Counted from the first letter of the stretch, positions 15,642 to 24,300 are shown. The stretch is DNA of 40,144 bases from an uncultured Lachnospiraceae bacterium (GCA_947631665.1 CANRMF010000018.1:1-40144), one strand, 5' to 3'. Notes: a model not told the origin generated them from the letters alone. A program made the numbers and translations.

Positions 15642-18600
15642 GACCTTTCATTCGGTAATAACCTGCAATCAATTCAACTGCTGCAAACACGATAAAGACT
15701 GCCGGAAATCTGCTTCTTCCGGTCTGCGGCGTGTCGGGCACCTCCAAAATCCGTTCGTCCACAACTTTTACCTTTTGCACTTTTCCCGTATCTTTTACGG
15801 TAATCCGGATTTCTTTTGCCCGCTGATAATGCTCCGGCGCCTGTTGCTCCACAAACGTATAAGTCTCTCCGACCTTCAAAATTCCGTCAAGCAGAACCGC
15901 CCTGCTTTCCGACGTGGTAAATGTCCGAACCTTTCTTCCCTGTTTGTCATAAATGCCATACTGCGCTCCCTTCAGCAGTTTTCCCGTATCCGATGCAATT
16001 TTGGAAAACTCAATTTTAGTCGTGTCATCGTACATTACAATCCGGTTGTCATCGCCGTTGTTATCTGTTTTTGCGCCGTCCTCAAATAAAACCTTTGTCG
16101 ATAGCTGCGCATTTTCCATCACCTTTTTCTCAAGCCTGAATAAAATATCCGGCGCCGTTGCAAAACCGTCGGCAGGCTTTTGTTCCCTTAACGTGTACTC
16201 CATATCTTGCAGAAGTCCGCAGATTACAAGACTTCCGTTTTCATCAAAAGACGCCTCTAAGTTTTGATACCCCAGCGTATCTGCATTGCGGATAAGCGTT
16301 ACGGAAGCCTTATCTCCCGAAACCCAGCTTACAATTTCATGATTTTGACTGTCTGCGACTGCAAGATGACAGCCTGCAACTTTTTTGTCTGAGCCGGTCT
16401 TCATCTTGTCTATTTTTACCTCCGTCTGCGTGTCCTTCATAACTGCTTCAGCCCTGATACGCGCCGTCTGCTGGTCTGCATATTCCAAATGAACCTCCAC
16501 CGGAGTTTTATCTATAAAATAACTGCCGGAGACCGACTCCTCTACAAAATAGTAATCGCCGGAATTGTATGGTAAACCATCGTCTTTCATATGTTCCAAA
16601 CCGGGCGCGTCCTGACCGTCGTCTTTCATATGTTCCAAACCGGACACGTCCTGACCGTCGTCTTTCATATTTTTCAAACCGGACTCGTCCTGACTGTTGT
16701 CGTTCATATTTTCCAAACCAGAGGCGTCCTCGCCGTCCGCTTTTACAGCTTCTTTTGACATCACCGGAACGGAAAACGGAACTGCTGCAATGCCATTTTC
16801 ATCAGTAACCACTGTGGCAAGTTTTTCTCCTTCATTCACAATGACCTCTCCGTTTCTGTCATAAATGCAGTTTTTGGAATAAAACCCGAAGACTGCCCCT
16901 GACACTGCCCTTTCCGTTTTGCCGTCCTTTTTCTGAATGACAATTTCCGTCTGAGGCAGTTTATTTTCCACTGTCAAAATTCCGTCTTTCGTATTTCCTG
17001 AACAGTCCAATACATACTCGTCATACTGACTGTTCCACCGAAACTCCAAATCCCACTTGTTTTCATCGGGAAGCACATATCCGTACAGGGTACGGACTTC
17101 TCTTAATTCATAATGTCCCAGCGGCAGATTGACCGTCACGCCGCCTGTCGACGGATCAAGGCTGTAAGAACAGATGCCCGCGCAGTCACGCTTAAACTCC
17201 GCACCCCTGCCTGTAATAATGGTCGCAACTTTTTCTCCGGCGTCAAACCAGTTTTCACCCTGATTATCCTGCGTCACAATATTTTCCTTTGCATACAGTT
17301 CAAAAATCACATCATTCAAGTATATATCTTCATAAGTAAACTTCCCATGACTTTGGGTGGCGCCGTCGATATTGCCGTCCTGCGTTTTCTCAAATCCGCT
17401 GATGACAGCGCCTTTCTTTTCAAGCGTAAATTTTCCATAAGTCTCATTGTTGAAATACTCACATTCGGCGACCTTGTACTCGCGCCCGTCGGCGTCAACC
17501 TCCGTTTTGTATGATTGTCCGGTTATGACAATTTCAATAACCTTTCCGGCATTGAAAGTCCCCTCAGGGCCCTGCACCTCGCGAATTTTGTACCTCCCCG
17601 CTTTTAACGGCTCATACGTCAGAATTTCCCCCTGCTCGTCCGACACGAACTTATCCACAGTGACAAACCGGTTTCCGTTGCTGTAAGATTGTTTTACAAT
17701 CGTCTCGTTTCCGTTTTCGTCAACACTGAAAATCTGATATACCGCCCCTGCCTTCAAGACAGTTTTCTTTGTCTGTGCGTCTTTTTTGATAATCTTTAAA
17801 TATGCTGTAAAAGACGGATTGTTTAATATATACCGGTAAGTTTTTCCATCTTCTTTGATGTCTGCATAAAAGTCGGATACATACGCTGTTTCATCGGCTC
17901 CCTTCACCTGATGAACAAGATATGTGCCATAGGGCAGGCTTTTGCTCTTTGCATAACCGTCGGCATCTGTCCGGAGATAATCCCTCTCCGTATCCTTTGC
18001 TTTTTCATAACTGCCCGCTTGCGCAAGATAAATCTGAAACTCCGCGCCCGCTTCCGGCTTTGTAATTCCCACAGCGCCGTTTGTCATAATTTTAATCAGC
18101 TCGACACTGCCTTTGATTACCCTGTCCTGAACGCTGTAATCCTTTTCGGCTTTGTTGTATTCCGCCGTATAACTCTGCCCGTCTTCATGGACGGTATAGA
18201 CCGTATCGTTTTTCAAATAGCCTGTCGGCGGAACAATTTCCTTTAAATAGTAGTCTGTTCCGCAGCGGAGATTTTCCGTTTCAAACTGCCCGTTTGCATC
18301 TGTCACATACCGGTTTAACAGAACACTACAGCCGTAATCCTGATATATTCCATACACTGCGCCGGAAAGCGTGGCGTTTCCCTGCGCCGCTCCGGTTTCC
18401 GCATCTTTTTTTACGGCCGTCAGTTTTACCTTTTTATATTGATTCGTCGCCTCCAGACGATACGCTTTTTCATAATTCTGCCTGCCTTCTTCCATGTCCG
18501 GCCACGAACCGTCCACTTTTGTCCAACTGAGCGCTTCCCCGATGGTGACAACCATTCCTTCGGCAATCTTTCCCGTAGCAATCAGGTTTGGATTTCCGGT

Positions 18601-19662
18601 GTCCGTTTCCCTGATCAGATATTGATTGCTGATTTCGTGGAGCTGCTGCTCCAAGTCTTTCTGCGCCAATTCCTCTGCGTCCTGCTTCGTAAGGCTGGCG
18701 GCATACTTCATTCCGTCGTTTTTTAACTGTTCCTTTGCTTTCGTCTTGTCGTCCTTAGACATCTGCGCCAAATCCGAATCGCTGTAATAGTAGTAATCCT
18801 CAGACTGCAACTGATAATCGAACCGGAATGCGATTTCTCCCTTGCTGTCCGTCAGGGCAGTCGTGACAAAACGGGTTTCATCGTCCTCAACATTATCCTC
18901 CTCCGGCGAGCCCCAGCCGTTCGTCCGATAGGAATACAACTCCTTAATATTTTTTGCCTCCAGTTCAAACGCCGCCTTTGACAGCGACTTTCCGTCCTCG
19001 TCCTGTTTATGCAGGGTAATCCTCTGGCGATACCTGATTTTTTTATCGACGCACGCAGGTATCTTTTCGTCCGTTCCGGAATCAATCTGCATCAATCTCT
19101 GCACATACTTCCGGTCTGTTGTCCCGGCATATTCCCATTCGATGACGTCGCAGGTTACAACGTCCTTTTTTGAAAAAATATCTGCATAGACAGAATCCTC
19201 CGGATAGTAACCGGTATTATTTCTTACCTGCCGGATAATATTTTTCAAGCCGTCCTCATCTGTAATTCCTTCCTCCACGCCCCAAATCAGGCATTGCGCG
19301 TAAACCCACGCTTTATTTGCCCCTTTCTTTGTTTTGGCATACCAATATCCTATTTTTGCTTTCATGGACGCCGCCGTATTTTTACTGTCGCTCGACAACT
19401 GCTCCTCTTTCGATTCGTAGACATATCCCGTATGGCAGGATTTTCCCAAGTCCCTGCAGAAAACTGCCTTTCCATTGACCTTCGTTTTCAGCCAGTTTCC
19501 GCTCTCGTTCTTTTTTCCGATTGTCACCGTACCAAGTTTTCCTAAATTGGAAAACGACGCATACCCCGTTGCCGCCTGAACCGTTCTCTCCGACAGTGGC
19601 ATCGCCGTAATCAATAAAATAACCGCTAAGATAACCGTAAATTTTTGTTTTATTTTGTTCAT
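15613..19662 (-). CDS. Thioester-domain, Cna-B (SpaA-type) repeat cell-wall adhesin
   Basis: The 1349-residue surface protein has a signal peptide (1 to about 30, cut near VQA). Next is an N-terminal thioester domain with the reactive pair Cys69 (VFCRDLG) and Gln123 (YAQCLIWG). About eight Cna-B/SpaA beta domains follow, each opening with a Lys-bearing strand (KLTAVKKD, ELIKIMT, LKIIKKD, FTLEKKG, IVIQKKD, VKIDKMK, IEFSKIA) and carrying a conserved Glu in xEx patterns such as LKEIVPP or IREVQGP. These are the usual isopeptide-bond residues. The end is a sorting signal: VPDTPQTG, hydrophobic helix, KGHGKKKK. The ATG at 19662 has GAGGTGA 8 bases upstream; a GTG at 19674 is too close to it. A 13-residue tandem repeat interrupts the sixth domain. 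It is probably a thioester adhesin anchored by the following sortase. Confidence 0.9.
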   Translation of the reverse strand: MNKIKQKFTVILAVILLITAMPLSERTVQAATGYASFSNLGKLGTVTIGKKNESGNWLKTKVNGKAVFCRDLGKSCHTGYVYESKEEQLSSDSKNTAASMKAKIGYWYAKTKKGANKAWVYAQCLIWGVEEGITDEDGLKNIIRQVRNNTGYYPEDSVYADIFSKKDVVTCDVIEWEYAGTTDRKYVQRLMQIDSGTDEKIPACVDKKIRYRQRITLHKQDEDGKSLSKAAFELEAKNIKELYSYRTNGWGSPEEDNVEDDETRFVTTALTDSKGEIAFRFDYQLQSEDYYYYSDSDLAQMSKDDKTKAKEQLKNDGMKYAASLTKQDAEELAQKDLEQQLHEISNQYLIRETDTGNPNLIATGKIAEGMVVTIGEALSWTKVDGSWPDMEEGRQNYEKAYRLEATNQYKKVKLTAVKKDAETGAAQGNATLSGAVYGIYQDYGCSVLLNRYVTDANGQFETENLRCGTDYYLKEIVPPTGYLKNDTVYTVHEDGQSYTAEYNKAEKDYSVQDRVIKGSVELIKIMTNGAVGITKPEAGAEFQIYLAQAGSYEKAKDTERDYLRTDADGYAKSKSLPYGTYLVHQVKGADETAYVSDFYADIKEDGKTYRYILNNPSFTAYLKIIKKDAQTKKTVLKAGAVYQIFSVDENGNETIVKQSYSNGNRFVTVDKFVSDEQGEILTYEPLKAGRYKIREVQGPEGTFNAGKVIEIVITGQSYKTEVDADGREYKVAECEYFNNETYGKFTLEKKGAVISGFEKTQDGNIDGATQSHGKFTYEDIYLNDVIFELYAKENIVTQDNQGENWFDAGEKVATIITGRGAEFKRDCAGICSYSLDPSTGGVTVNLPLGHYELREVRTLYGYVLPDENKWDLEFRWNSQYDEYVLDCSGNTKDGILTVENKLPQTEIVIQKKDGKTERAVSGAVFGFYSKNCIYDRNGEVIVNEGEKLATVVTDENGIAAVPFSVPVMSKEAVKADGEDASGLENMNDNSQDESGLKNMKDDGQDVSGLEHMKDDGQDAPGLEHMKDDGLPYNSGDYYFVEESVSGSYFIDKTPVEVHLEYADQQTARIRAEAVMKDTQTEVKIDKMKTGSDKKVAGCHLAVADSQNHEIVSWVSGDKASVTLIRNADTLGYQNLEASFDENGSLVICGLLQDMEYTLREQKPADGFATAPDILFRLEKKVMENAQLSTKVLFEDGAKTDNNGDDNRIVMYDDTTKIEFSKIASDTGKLLKGAQYGIYDKQGRKVRTFTTSESRAVLLDGILKVGETYTFVEQQAPEHYQRAKEIRITVKDTGKVQKVKVVDERILEVPDTPQTGRSRFPAVFIVFAAVELIAGYYRMKGHGKKKKDER
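16581..16736 (-). repeat. Four 39-bp tandem repeats inside the adhesin gene
   Basis: Four adjacent 39-bp copies (16581-16619, 16620-16658, 16659-16697, 16698-16736) encode 13-residue units of the form SGLEHMKDDGQDx. The two copies nearest the 3' end of the gene are almost identical and the others have drifted. The reading frame is kept. The acidic insert sits in a loop of a Cna-B domain. Confidence 0.9.
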
Positions 19663-19743
19663 GAATTTAATCACCTCGATATAAAATTTTTCATACCGGC
19701 GCGCTTTTGATAAACCGCCTTTACGCAGCCGGCATTTTATGAA

Positions 19744-19772
19744 TTGCAGTGAAAAATAATCAATGCTATAAT
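19744..19772 (+). promoter_or_regulatory. birA promoter
   Basis: TTGCAG (19744-19749), 17-bp spacer, TATAAT (19767-19772), about 40 bases before the birA start. The divergent adhesin gene has no equally clear promoter in the shared 150-bp region. Confidence 0.75.
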
Positions 19773-19813
19773 GTAAAAAAAATTTGTGAGGGAACTTTTT
19801 AAGGGAGATGCCA

Positions 19814-20803
19814 ATGAATATCCGCGATGAAATATTAAAAGAATTAGAAAATCATAAGGGAGATTATGTATCCGGCGGACAGCTTTCCAAAACTTTATCT
19901 GTCAGCAGAAACGCCATTTGGAAGGCAATCAACCGTTTAAAAAAAGACGGATACGACATTGCCGCCGTCCCAAACCGGGGATACTGTCTGTCGCCCGACA
20001 ACGATATTCTTTCTGTGCAGAGCATCTCAAAATATTTAAAACATTCTCTGGATATTGAAGTGGTGCCCGTCGTTTCTTCCACAAGTACCGTATTAAAAGA
20101 AAGGGCGGCGCAGGGCGCGCCTCATGGCACTGTCCTGATTGCAAAGGAACAGACTGCGGGACGCGGCCGAATGGGCAAACAGTTTTTCTCGCCCGTCGGA
20201 ACCGGTATCTATTTCAGCATTTTACTGCGTCCGGATATTCCCGCCGCAGAGTCCTTATTTTTGACGACTTCTGCCGCTGTCGCCGTTGCCAGAGCCATTG
20301 AAGACGTCTCCTCCCGCAAAGCGGGAATCAAGTGGGTAAACGACGTATATATTGAAAATAAAAAGGTTTGCGGGATTTTAACGGAAGCGTCATTTAATAT
20401 CGAAACCAACCGGCTGGATTATGCAGTCGTCGGAATCGGTATCAATATCTGCGCTCCTGAAGGGGGATTTCCAAAAGAAATAGAAAATATCGCCACCGCT
20501 GTCTTTGAAAATCAGGCAGAATCCGTCAATCAGAGCAGCGTCTTAATAGCCCATGTCCTGAATTATTTTTTTGATTATTATAAAGATTTCCAAAATCAAT
20601 CCTATGTCGATGAGTATATCCGCCGTTCTATCATCATCGGCAAAGACATCTGCGTAATAGATGGGACTCAGAAAACAGATGCCCTTGCCCTTAAAATAGA
20701 TAAGAACTGTCGGCTGAAAGTCCGTTTTGATAACGGTACGGAAAAGTGGATTCATTCAGGCGAAGTCAGCATAAAACTGCAAACTTCTGAAAATCCAATG
20801 TAA
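19814..20803 (+). CDS. birA: Bifunctional biotin-protein ligase / biotin operon repressor BirA
   Basis: BirA activates biotin to biotinyl-AMP and attaches it to carboxylase carrier proteins; with bound biotinyl-AMP it also represses biotin genes. The 329 residues contain an N-terminal winged HTH (about 1-60; GGQLSKTLSVSRNAIWKAINRLKKDGY), a catalytic domain with GRGRMGKQFFSP and KWVNDVYIENKKVCGILTE, and the C-terminal SH3-like domain ending in WIHSGEVSIK. Presence of the HTH means a regulator as well as an enzyme. The ATG at 19814 is preferred because GGGAG lies 6 bases before it; the ATG at 19808 directly touches that site. Its probable target is the operator at bioY. Confidence 0.95.
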   Translation: MNIRDEILKELENHKGDYVSGGQLSKTLSVSRNAIWKAINRLKKDGYDIAAVPNRGYCLSPDNDILSVQSISKYLKHSLDIEVVPVVSSTSTVLKERAAQGAPHGTVLIAKEQTAGRGRMGKQFFSPVGTGIYFSILLRPDIPAAESLFLTTSAAVAVARAIEDVSSRKAGIKWVNDVYIENKKVCGILTEASFNIETNRLDYAVVGIGINICAPEGGFPKEIENIATAVFENQAESVNQSSVLIAHVLNYFFDYYKDFQNQSYVDEYIRRSIIIGKDICVIDGTQKTDALALKIDKNCRLKVRFDNGTEKWIHSGEVSIKLQTSENPM

Positions 20804-21507
20804 CAGAGAATGTTTTTTCCGTCTTACATACCCGTACGCTGATTTATTCATACCCAGCCCCATTCCGTTATTCAATTTTGTACCCGCGTCGATAAAATAC
20901 GGGCGAAGCGCCTGTTTCTGTCCGGTGTCCGACATCTCAGAGAAGGTCTGTCACCCTGTGACGTTACCAGCCGCTTTCCTCCCTGTCCTTTCCCACCCGG
21001 CAAATCCAATGTATGATTTAATCGCATAACTTCTGAAAACACCTGCTGATAAACCTGCCGCCGGAAAACGCAAAGATAAACCGATTGGTATATGGATCAC
21101 ATAAATTCAATTCTGACTGTCCGGACAAAGCGCCGGTCATAAATTCATACCCTTTTACCCCTGACTTGTTTTAATGGGGAACTTTACTTTTCAGATTAGA
21201 TGGTGAACGCTCTTTTTCGTTTGGAAGCCTTTTTGAAAAATTTTGAAAAAGAGCCAATCCACGATATCATTATGGAAAAAGAATCATACTGCCTCCCCCT
21301 TTCGTAATCTCAAACGGTAACAGAAGAAATAGGACAAAAGATATGTAATGTATAACGCACAAAACATCACATAAACTGAAACGAATACTGTTTTGAAACT
21401 CCTGCTTTCGTTTGGTAATGCAGATACTATCACGTTTTCTCAAGGCAGTCAATACTTTTTACAAAACATCACATAAAAAACTTATAAAAATTTATGTAAA
21501 CTTATTT
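20804..21507. other. Long intergenic region without an intact gene
   Basis: No convincing reading frame or RNA gene is seen over 700 bases. Between about 20830 and 21160 the minus strand shows short protein-like stretches (for example CDPYTNRFIFAFSGG) broken by stops and frame changes, so a decayed gene is possible but unproven. A 10-bp inverted repeat GCTCTTTTTC/GAAAAAGAGC lies at 21209-21218 and 21245-21254. A 17-bp direct repeat ACAAAACATCACATAAA lies at 21359-21375 and 21461-21477. The last 150 bases are A/T-rich. Confidence 0.5.
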
Positions 21508-22482
21508 TTAGTCCTGCGCGACAACTTCTTTATAAAATTCCGCGTAGTCTTTGCGCGCTTCTTTAGTAAACTGAATTGCAGTGCGCGGGTGCTGGTTTAA
21601 TATTCCCGTCATCAGATATTGAAGGTCATAGCCCCATACGACGCCCGCCTCCTGCATCGGCACTATATGCTCCTGAATAAATTGAATGACCGGATAAATG
21701 TTATATTTCGGATTGCGCAAAAACCCTAACAGCAGCTCCATAGAGCAGTTTCCTGCGCCCCGCCCCATAGCGGCGTATGTCGCGTCCAGATAATCGACGC
21801 CGTCCCCTGCCGCTTCAACAGTATTTGCAAACGCCATCTGCTGATTATTGTGGGCATGAATTCCTATTTTCTTTCCATATTTTTCCGCCGCGTTAAGATA
21901 TAAATCTGAAATACGCGCTATCTGCTCCGGATAGAGCGCTCCATAACTGTCTACAATGTAAATCACATTAACCGGCGACTGTCCTAACGTTTCCAACGCT
22001 ATTTTAACGTCGCTTTCCTGCGCATTGGAAATAGCCATAATATTACAACTGGTTTCATACCCTTTCTTTGCAGCGTCCTCAATCATATCCACAGCGGACG
22101 GAATCGTGTTGATATAAGTCGCTACCCGTACCAAATCAATGGGACTGTCCTTTTTCTCAATCAAATCCTGCCTGTAATTGCACCGTCCGACGTCAGCCAT
22201 CACTGCAATCTTTAAATCCGTATCGTTTTCGCCTACAATACTGCGGATATAATCGTCGTCACAAAACTTGCTCTTTCCAAAAGAATTTACGTCAAACATT
22301 TCCTTATCCGCCTTATAGCCGAACTCCATATAATCGACGCCCGCCTTGAGATTTGCCTTGTAAAGTTCTTTTGCAAAATTCTCCGGAAAATAAAAATCAT
22401 TGACCAGACCTCCGTCCCGCAGGGTTGCGTCGACAACCTTAATGCCTTTTCTATATCCCATCAGTTCCGATAATTGTTTCAT
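21508..22482 (-). CDS. HMGL-like (DRE-TIM) aldolase family protein
   Basis: The 324-residue TIM-barrel protein has the HMG-CoA lyase-like signature: metal-binding DATLRDGG (18-25) at the first strand and HAHNN near residue 205, with MGRGAGN following. The closest family I can name is the group related to 4-hydroxy-2-oxovalerate aldolase, a divalent-metal enzyme that splits or joins 2-oxo acids. No acetaldehyde dehydrogenase partner lies nearby, so the classical catechol meta-cleavage role is unlikely and the substrate is unknown. The ATG at 22482 follows AGGAGG. A 33-bp terminator separates it from rubrerythrin upstream. No strong terminator is seen after its stop. Confidence 0.82.
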   Translation of the reverse strand: MKQLSELMGYRKGIKVVDATLRDGGLVNDFYFPENFAKELYKANLKAGVDYMEFGYKADKEMFDVNSFGKSKFCDDDYIRSIVGENDTDLKIAVMADVGRCNYRQDLIEKKDSPIDLVRVATYINTIPSAVDMIEDAAKKGYETSCNIMAISNAQESDVKIALETLGQSPVNVIYIVDSYGALYPEQIARISDLYLNAAEKYGKKIGIHAHNNQQMAFANTVEAAGDGVDYLDATYAAMGRGAGNCSMELLLGFLRNPKYNIYPVIQFIQEHIVPMQEAGVVWGYDLQYLMTGILNQHPRTAIQFTKEARKDYAEFYKEVVAQD

Positions 22483-22511
22483 TTGCCTTTTCCTCCTGTC
22501 TTTCCTCAAAA

Positions 22512-22544
22512 GAAAAACCCGCCAGTTGAAACTGACGGGTTTTC
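22512..22544 (-). terminator. Terminator after the rubrerythrin gene
   Basis: AAAACCCGCCAGT (22515-22527) pairs with ACTGACGGGTTTT (22531-22543). The single mismatch becomes a G-U pair in the minus-strand RNA, which ends in a U-rich run. Confidence 0.85.
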
Positions 22545-22565
22545 ACTTTGCGTTAAAAACTCATC

Positions 22566-23225
22566 TTAATAATTTTCTGCGTGAATTTCAAAATAACTCT
22601 GTGGGTGTGCGCATACCGGACATACCTCCGGAGCCTTTGTGCCGACAACAATATGTCCGCAGTTTCTACATTCCCAAACTTTTACTTCGCTCTTTTCAAA
22701 TACCTTTGCAGTTTCTACATTGTCAAGCAATGCGCGGTATCTCTCCTCGTGGTGCTTTTCAATCGCTCCGACTGCGCGGAATTTTTCTGCAAGTTCACTA
22801 AAGCCTTCTGCCTCAGCGGTCTTTGCAAAATCTTCGTACATATCTGTCCATTCGTAGTTTTCGCCTTCTGCCGCTGCGGTTAAGTTTTCAGCAGTCGTTC
22901 CAATCCCTGCCAACTCCTTAAACCACATCTTTGCGTGTTCCTTTTCATTGTTTGCAGTCTGAAGGAAAATCGCTGAAATCTGCTCATAACCTTCTTTCTT
23001 TGCTACACTGGCAAAATATGTATATTTATTTCTTGCCTGTGACTCTCCGGCAAAAGCTGCCTGTAAATTTTTTTCTGTCTGTGTTCCTGCGTATGGATTT
23101 TTGCTCATTTCTTCTCCTCCTATCGTTTCTAAATTATCTCCTTCTGCTTTGCAAAGCGGACACTGCGGCGTCTGACCGTCCGGAACTTCAAATTCCTGTC
23201 CGCAAATCTTACATTTGTATTTCAT
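22566..23225 (-). CDS. Rubrerythrin with rubredoxin-like domains at both ends
   Basis: Rubrerythrins reduce hydrogen peroxide in anaerobes. The 219-residue protein has an N-terminal short rubredoxin-like site (Cys5, Cys8, Cys22, Cys25). The ferritin-like diiron domain (about 45-180) has Glu/His ligands in [22 protein letters not shown] and [14 protein letters not shown]-terminal rubredoxin-like site follows (Cys186, Cys189, Cys202, Cys205). Classical rubrerythrin has only the C-terminal one. The ATG at 23225 follows AAAGGAGG and fits the promoter. An in-frame ATG at codon 40 (23108) has a perfect AGGAGG 7 bases upstream, so a second 180-residue classical form may also be made. Confidence 0.92.
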   Translation of the reverse strand: MKYKCKICGQEFEVPDGQTPQCPLCKAEGDNLETIGGEEMSKNPYAGTQTEKNLQAAFAGESQARNKYTYFASVAKKEGYEQISAIFLQTANNEKEHAKMWFKELAGIGTTAENLTAAAEGENYEWTDMYEDFAKTAEAEGFSELAEKFRAVGAIEKHHEERYRALLDNVETAKVFEKSEVKVWECRNCGHIVVGTKAPEVCPVCAHPQSYFEIHAENY

Positions 23226-23260
23226 AGAACCCTCCTTTTCCTTTATTTCACTATTTATAG

Positions 23261-23289
23261 ATTTTACTTGAATTGCTAAAAAAAAGCAA
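23261..23289 (-). promoter_or_regulatory. Rubrerythrin promoter
   Basis: Minus strand -35 TTGCTT (23284-23289), 17-bp spacer, -10 TAAAAT (23261-23266), about 35 bases before the start. This position excludes the in-frame upstream extension of the coding region. Confidence 0.65.
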
Positions 23290-23337
23290 GATGTATCTGC
23301 GAATTCGGGTTGGTATAACTGAACAGTTTCGCACAAC

Positions 23338-23370
23338 GCAAAAAGGACAGGTTCTATCCTGCCCCTTTTG
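23338..23370 (-). terminator. Terminator after the CAP-domain protein gene
   Basis: AAAAAGGACAGG (23340-23351) pairs with CCTGCCCCTTTT (23358-23369) around a 6-base loop, using two G-U pairs in the minus-strand RNA, followed by a T-run. Confidence 0.75.
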
Positions 23371-23391
23371 TCTTTCTACTGCCTCCTCTCT

Positions 23392-24300
23392 TTAATATGT
23401 GAACAATTGTGACCAATATTTTCTGCCGTTTGCCGCTTTATAATATCCCACTCCAATCTTTGTAAAATTTGCATTTAAAATATTGGCCCTGTGTCCTGCG
23501 CTGTTCATCCAGCCGTTCATCACTTCCTCCGGCGTATTCTGTCCCCACGCAATATTTTCTCCACAACCGCGATAACTGATATTGTATTCGGAAAGAACCG
23601 TACTGAAGCTCGTCCCGTTCGGTCTGGTATGGGAAAAAGACGTCACCGTTTCCTTTGCTCTGGTCATGGCTGCATTTTTTAATGTATTGTCAAGCGTCAC
23701 CGCTCTCAGACCTGCCTTCGCGCGCTGTTCATTGACCAGTTCGACAATACGCGCTACATATTGGCTTTCCGTACTTGTAGGCGCCGCCGTCGTTTCCTCT
23801 GCCTTTTTGGCAGTCGTTTCTTCTGCTTTTTTCGCAGTTGTTTTTTCCTCCTTTTTCGCAGTCGTTTCTTCTGCTTTTTTCGCAGTCGTTTTTTCCTCCT
23901 TTTTCGTAGTCATTTCCTGCGTCTTTTTCGCAGTCGTTTCCTCCTTTTTTTGAGATTTTGCAGTGGTTTGGCTTTTCTTAGCTGATGAATTTTTCTTCTG
24001 TACTTTTTTTACGGTCTTTTTATTCTTTTTTGCCGTTTTCTTCTTTGTGTTCTTTTTTACAGATTTTTTTGTTTTACTTTTCTTCTTTGTCGTCTTTTTT
24101 GCAGTTTTTTTCTTCACAGCCTTTTTGACTGTATCCTTTAAAGCGTCTGCCGCAGAAGTATTACAGTTGTTTCCCACACATGACGTGCGGCCCGCGCAGG
24201 GAACCTGAATAACTACCGCGTCTGCCTGAACCGATTGCATAGCGCCTGCGACCATCAGTATGGACATCGCCACTGCCAGCATTTTTAAAAATTTATTCAT
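23392..24300 (-). CDS. Secreted CAP/SCP-domain protein with Lys-rich repeat linker
   Basis: The 302-residue protein has a signal peptide (about 1-26, cut near VQADA), a short Cys-containing segment (CAGRTSCVGNNC), an extremely Lys/Ala/Thr-rich region (about 58-172) and a C-terminal CAP domain of the YkwD type (about 178-302). CAP hallmarks are VNEQRAKAGL, SFSHTRPNGTSF, GENIAWG, NSAGHRANILN and the terminal YWSQLF. The linker contains six 8-residue units such as KKAEETTA. The basic region probably holds the protein to anionic wall polymers. CAP proteins are common in spore formers and gut Clostridia, but their biochemical activity is unclear. AGGAGG precedes the ATG. Confidence 0.88.
   Translation of the reverse strand: MNKFLKMLAVAMSILMVAGAMQSVQADAVVIQVPCAGRTSCVGNNCNTSAADALKDTVKKAVKKKTAKKTTKKKSKTKKSVKKNTKKKTAKKNKKTVKKVQKKNSSAKKSQTTAKSQKKEETTAKKTQEMTTKKEEKTTAKKAEETTAKKEEKTTAKKAEETTAKKAEETTAAPTSTESQYVARIVELVNEQRAKAGLRAVTLDNTLKNAAMTRAKETVTSFSHTRPNGTSFSTVLSEYNISYRGCGENIAWGQNTPEEVMNGWMNSAGHRANILNANFTKIGVGYYKAANGRKYWSQLFTY
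23783..23935 (-). repeat. 24-bp tandem repeats in the CAP-protein linker
   Basis: About six 24-bp units encode 8-residue repeats alternating between KKEEKTTA and KKAEETTA. In-frame copy-number change would only lengthen or shorten the spacer. Confidence 0.8.

Noticed and set aside
16581-16736. CRISPR array
   Set aside because: The units are directly adjacent without spacers, stay in the coding frame and have no cas genes nearby.
16569-16808. Arginine/proline-rich reading on the plus strand across the 39-bp repeats
   Set aside because: It is the antisense image of the repeats inside the adhesin gene, which has a signal peptide, domains and a sorting motif in the other frame.
21270-21452. 60-codon minus-strand reading in the gene-free region
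   Set aside because: It has a hydrophobic stretch but no ribosome site, no recognisable motif and strong A/T bias like the surrounding DNA.
23582-24208. Phe/Val-rich plus-strand readings over the CAP gene
   Set aside because: They are complements of the Lys/Thr-rich linker codons; no start context supports them.
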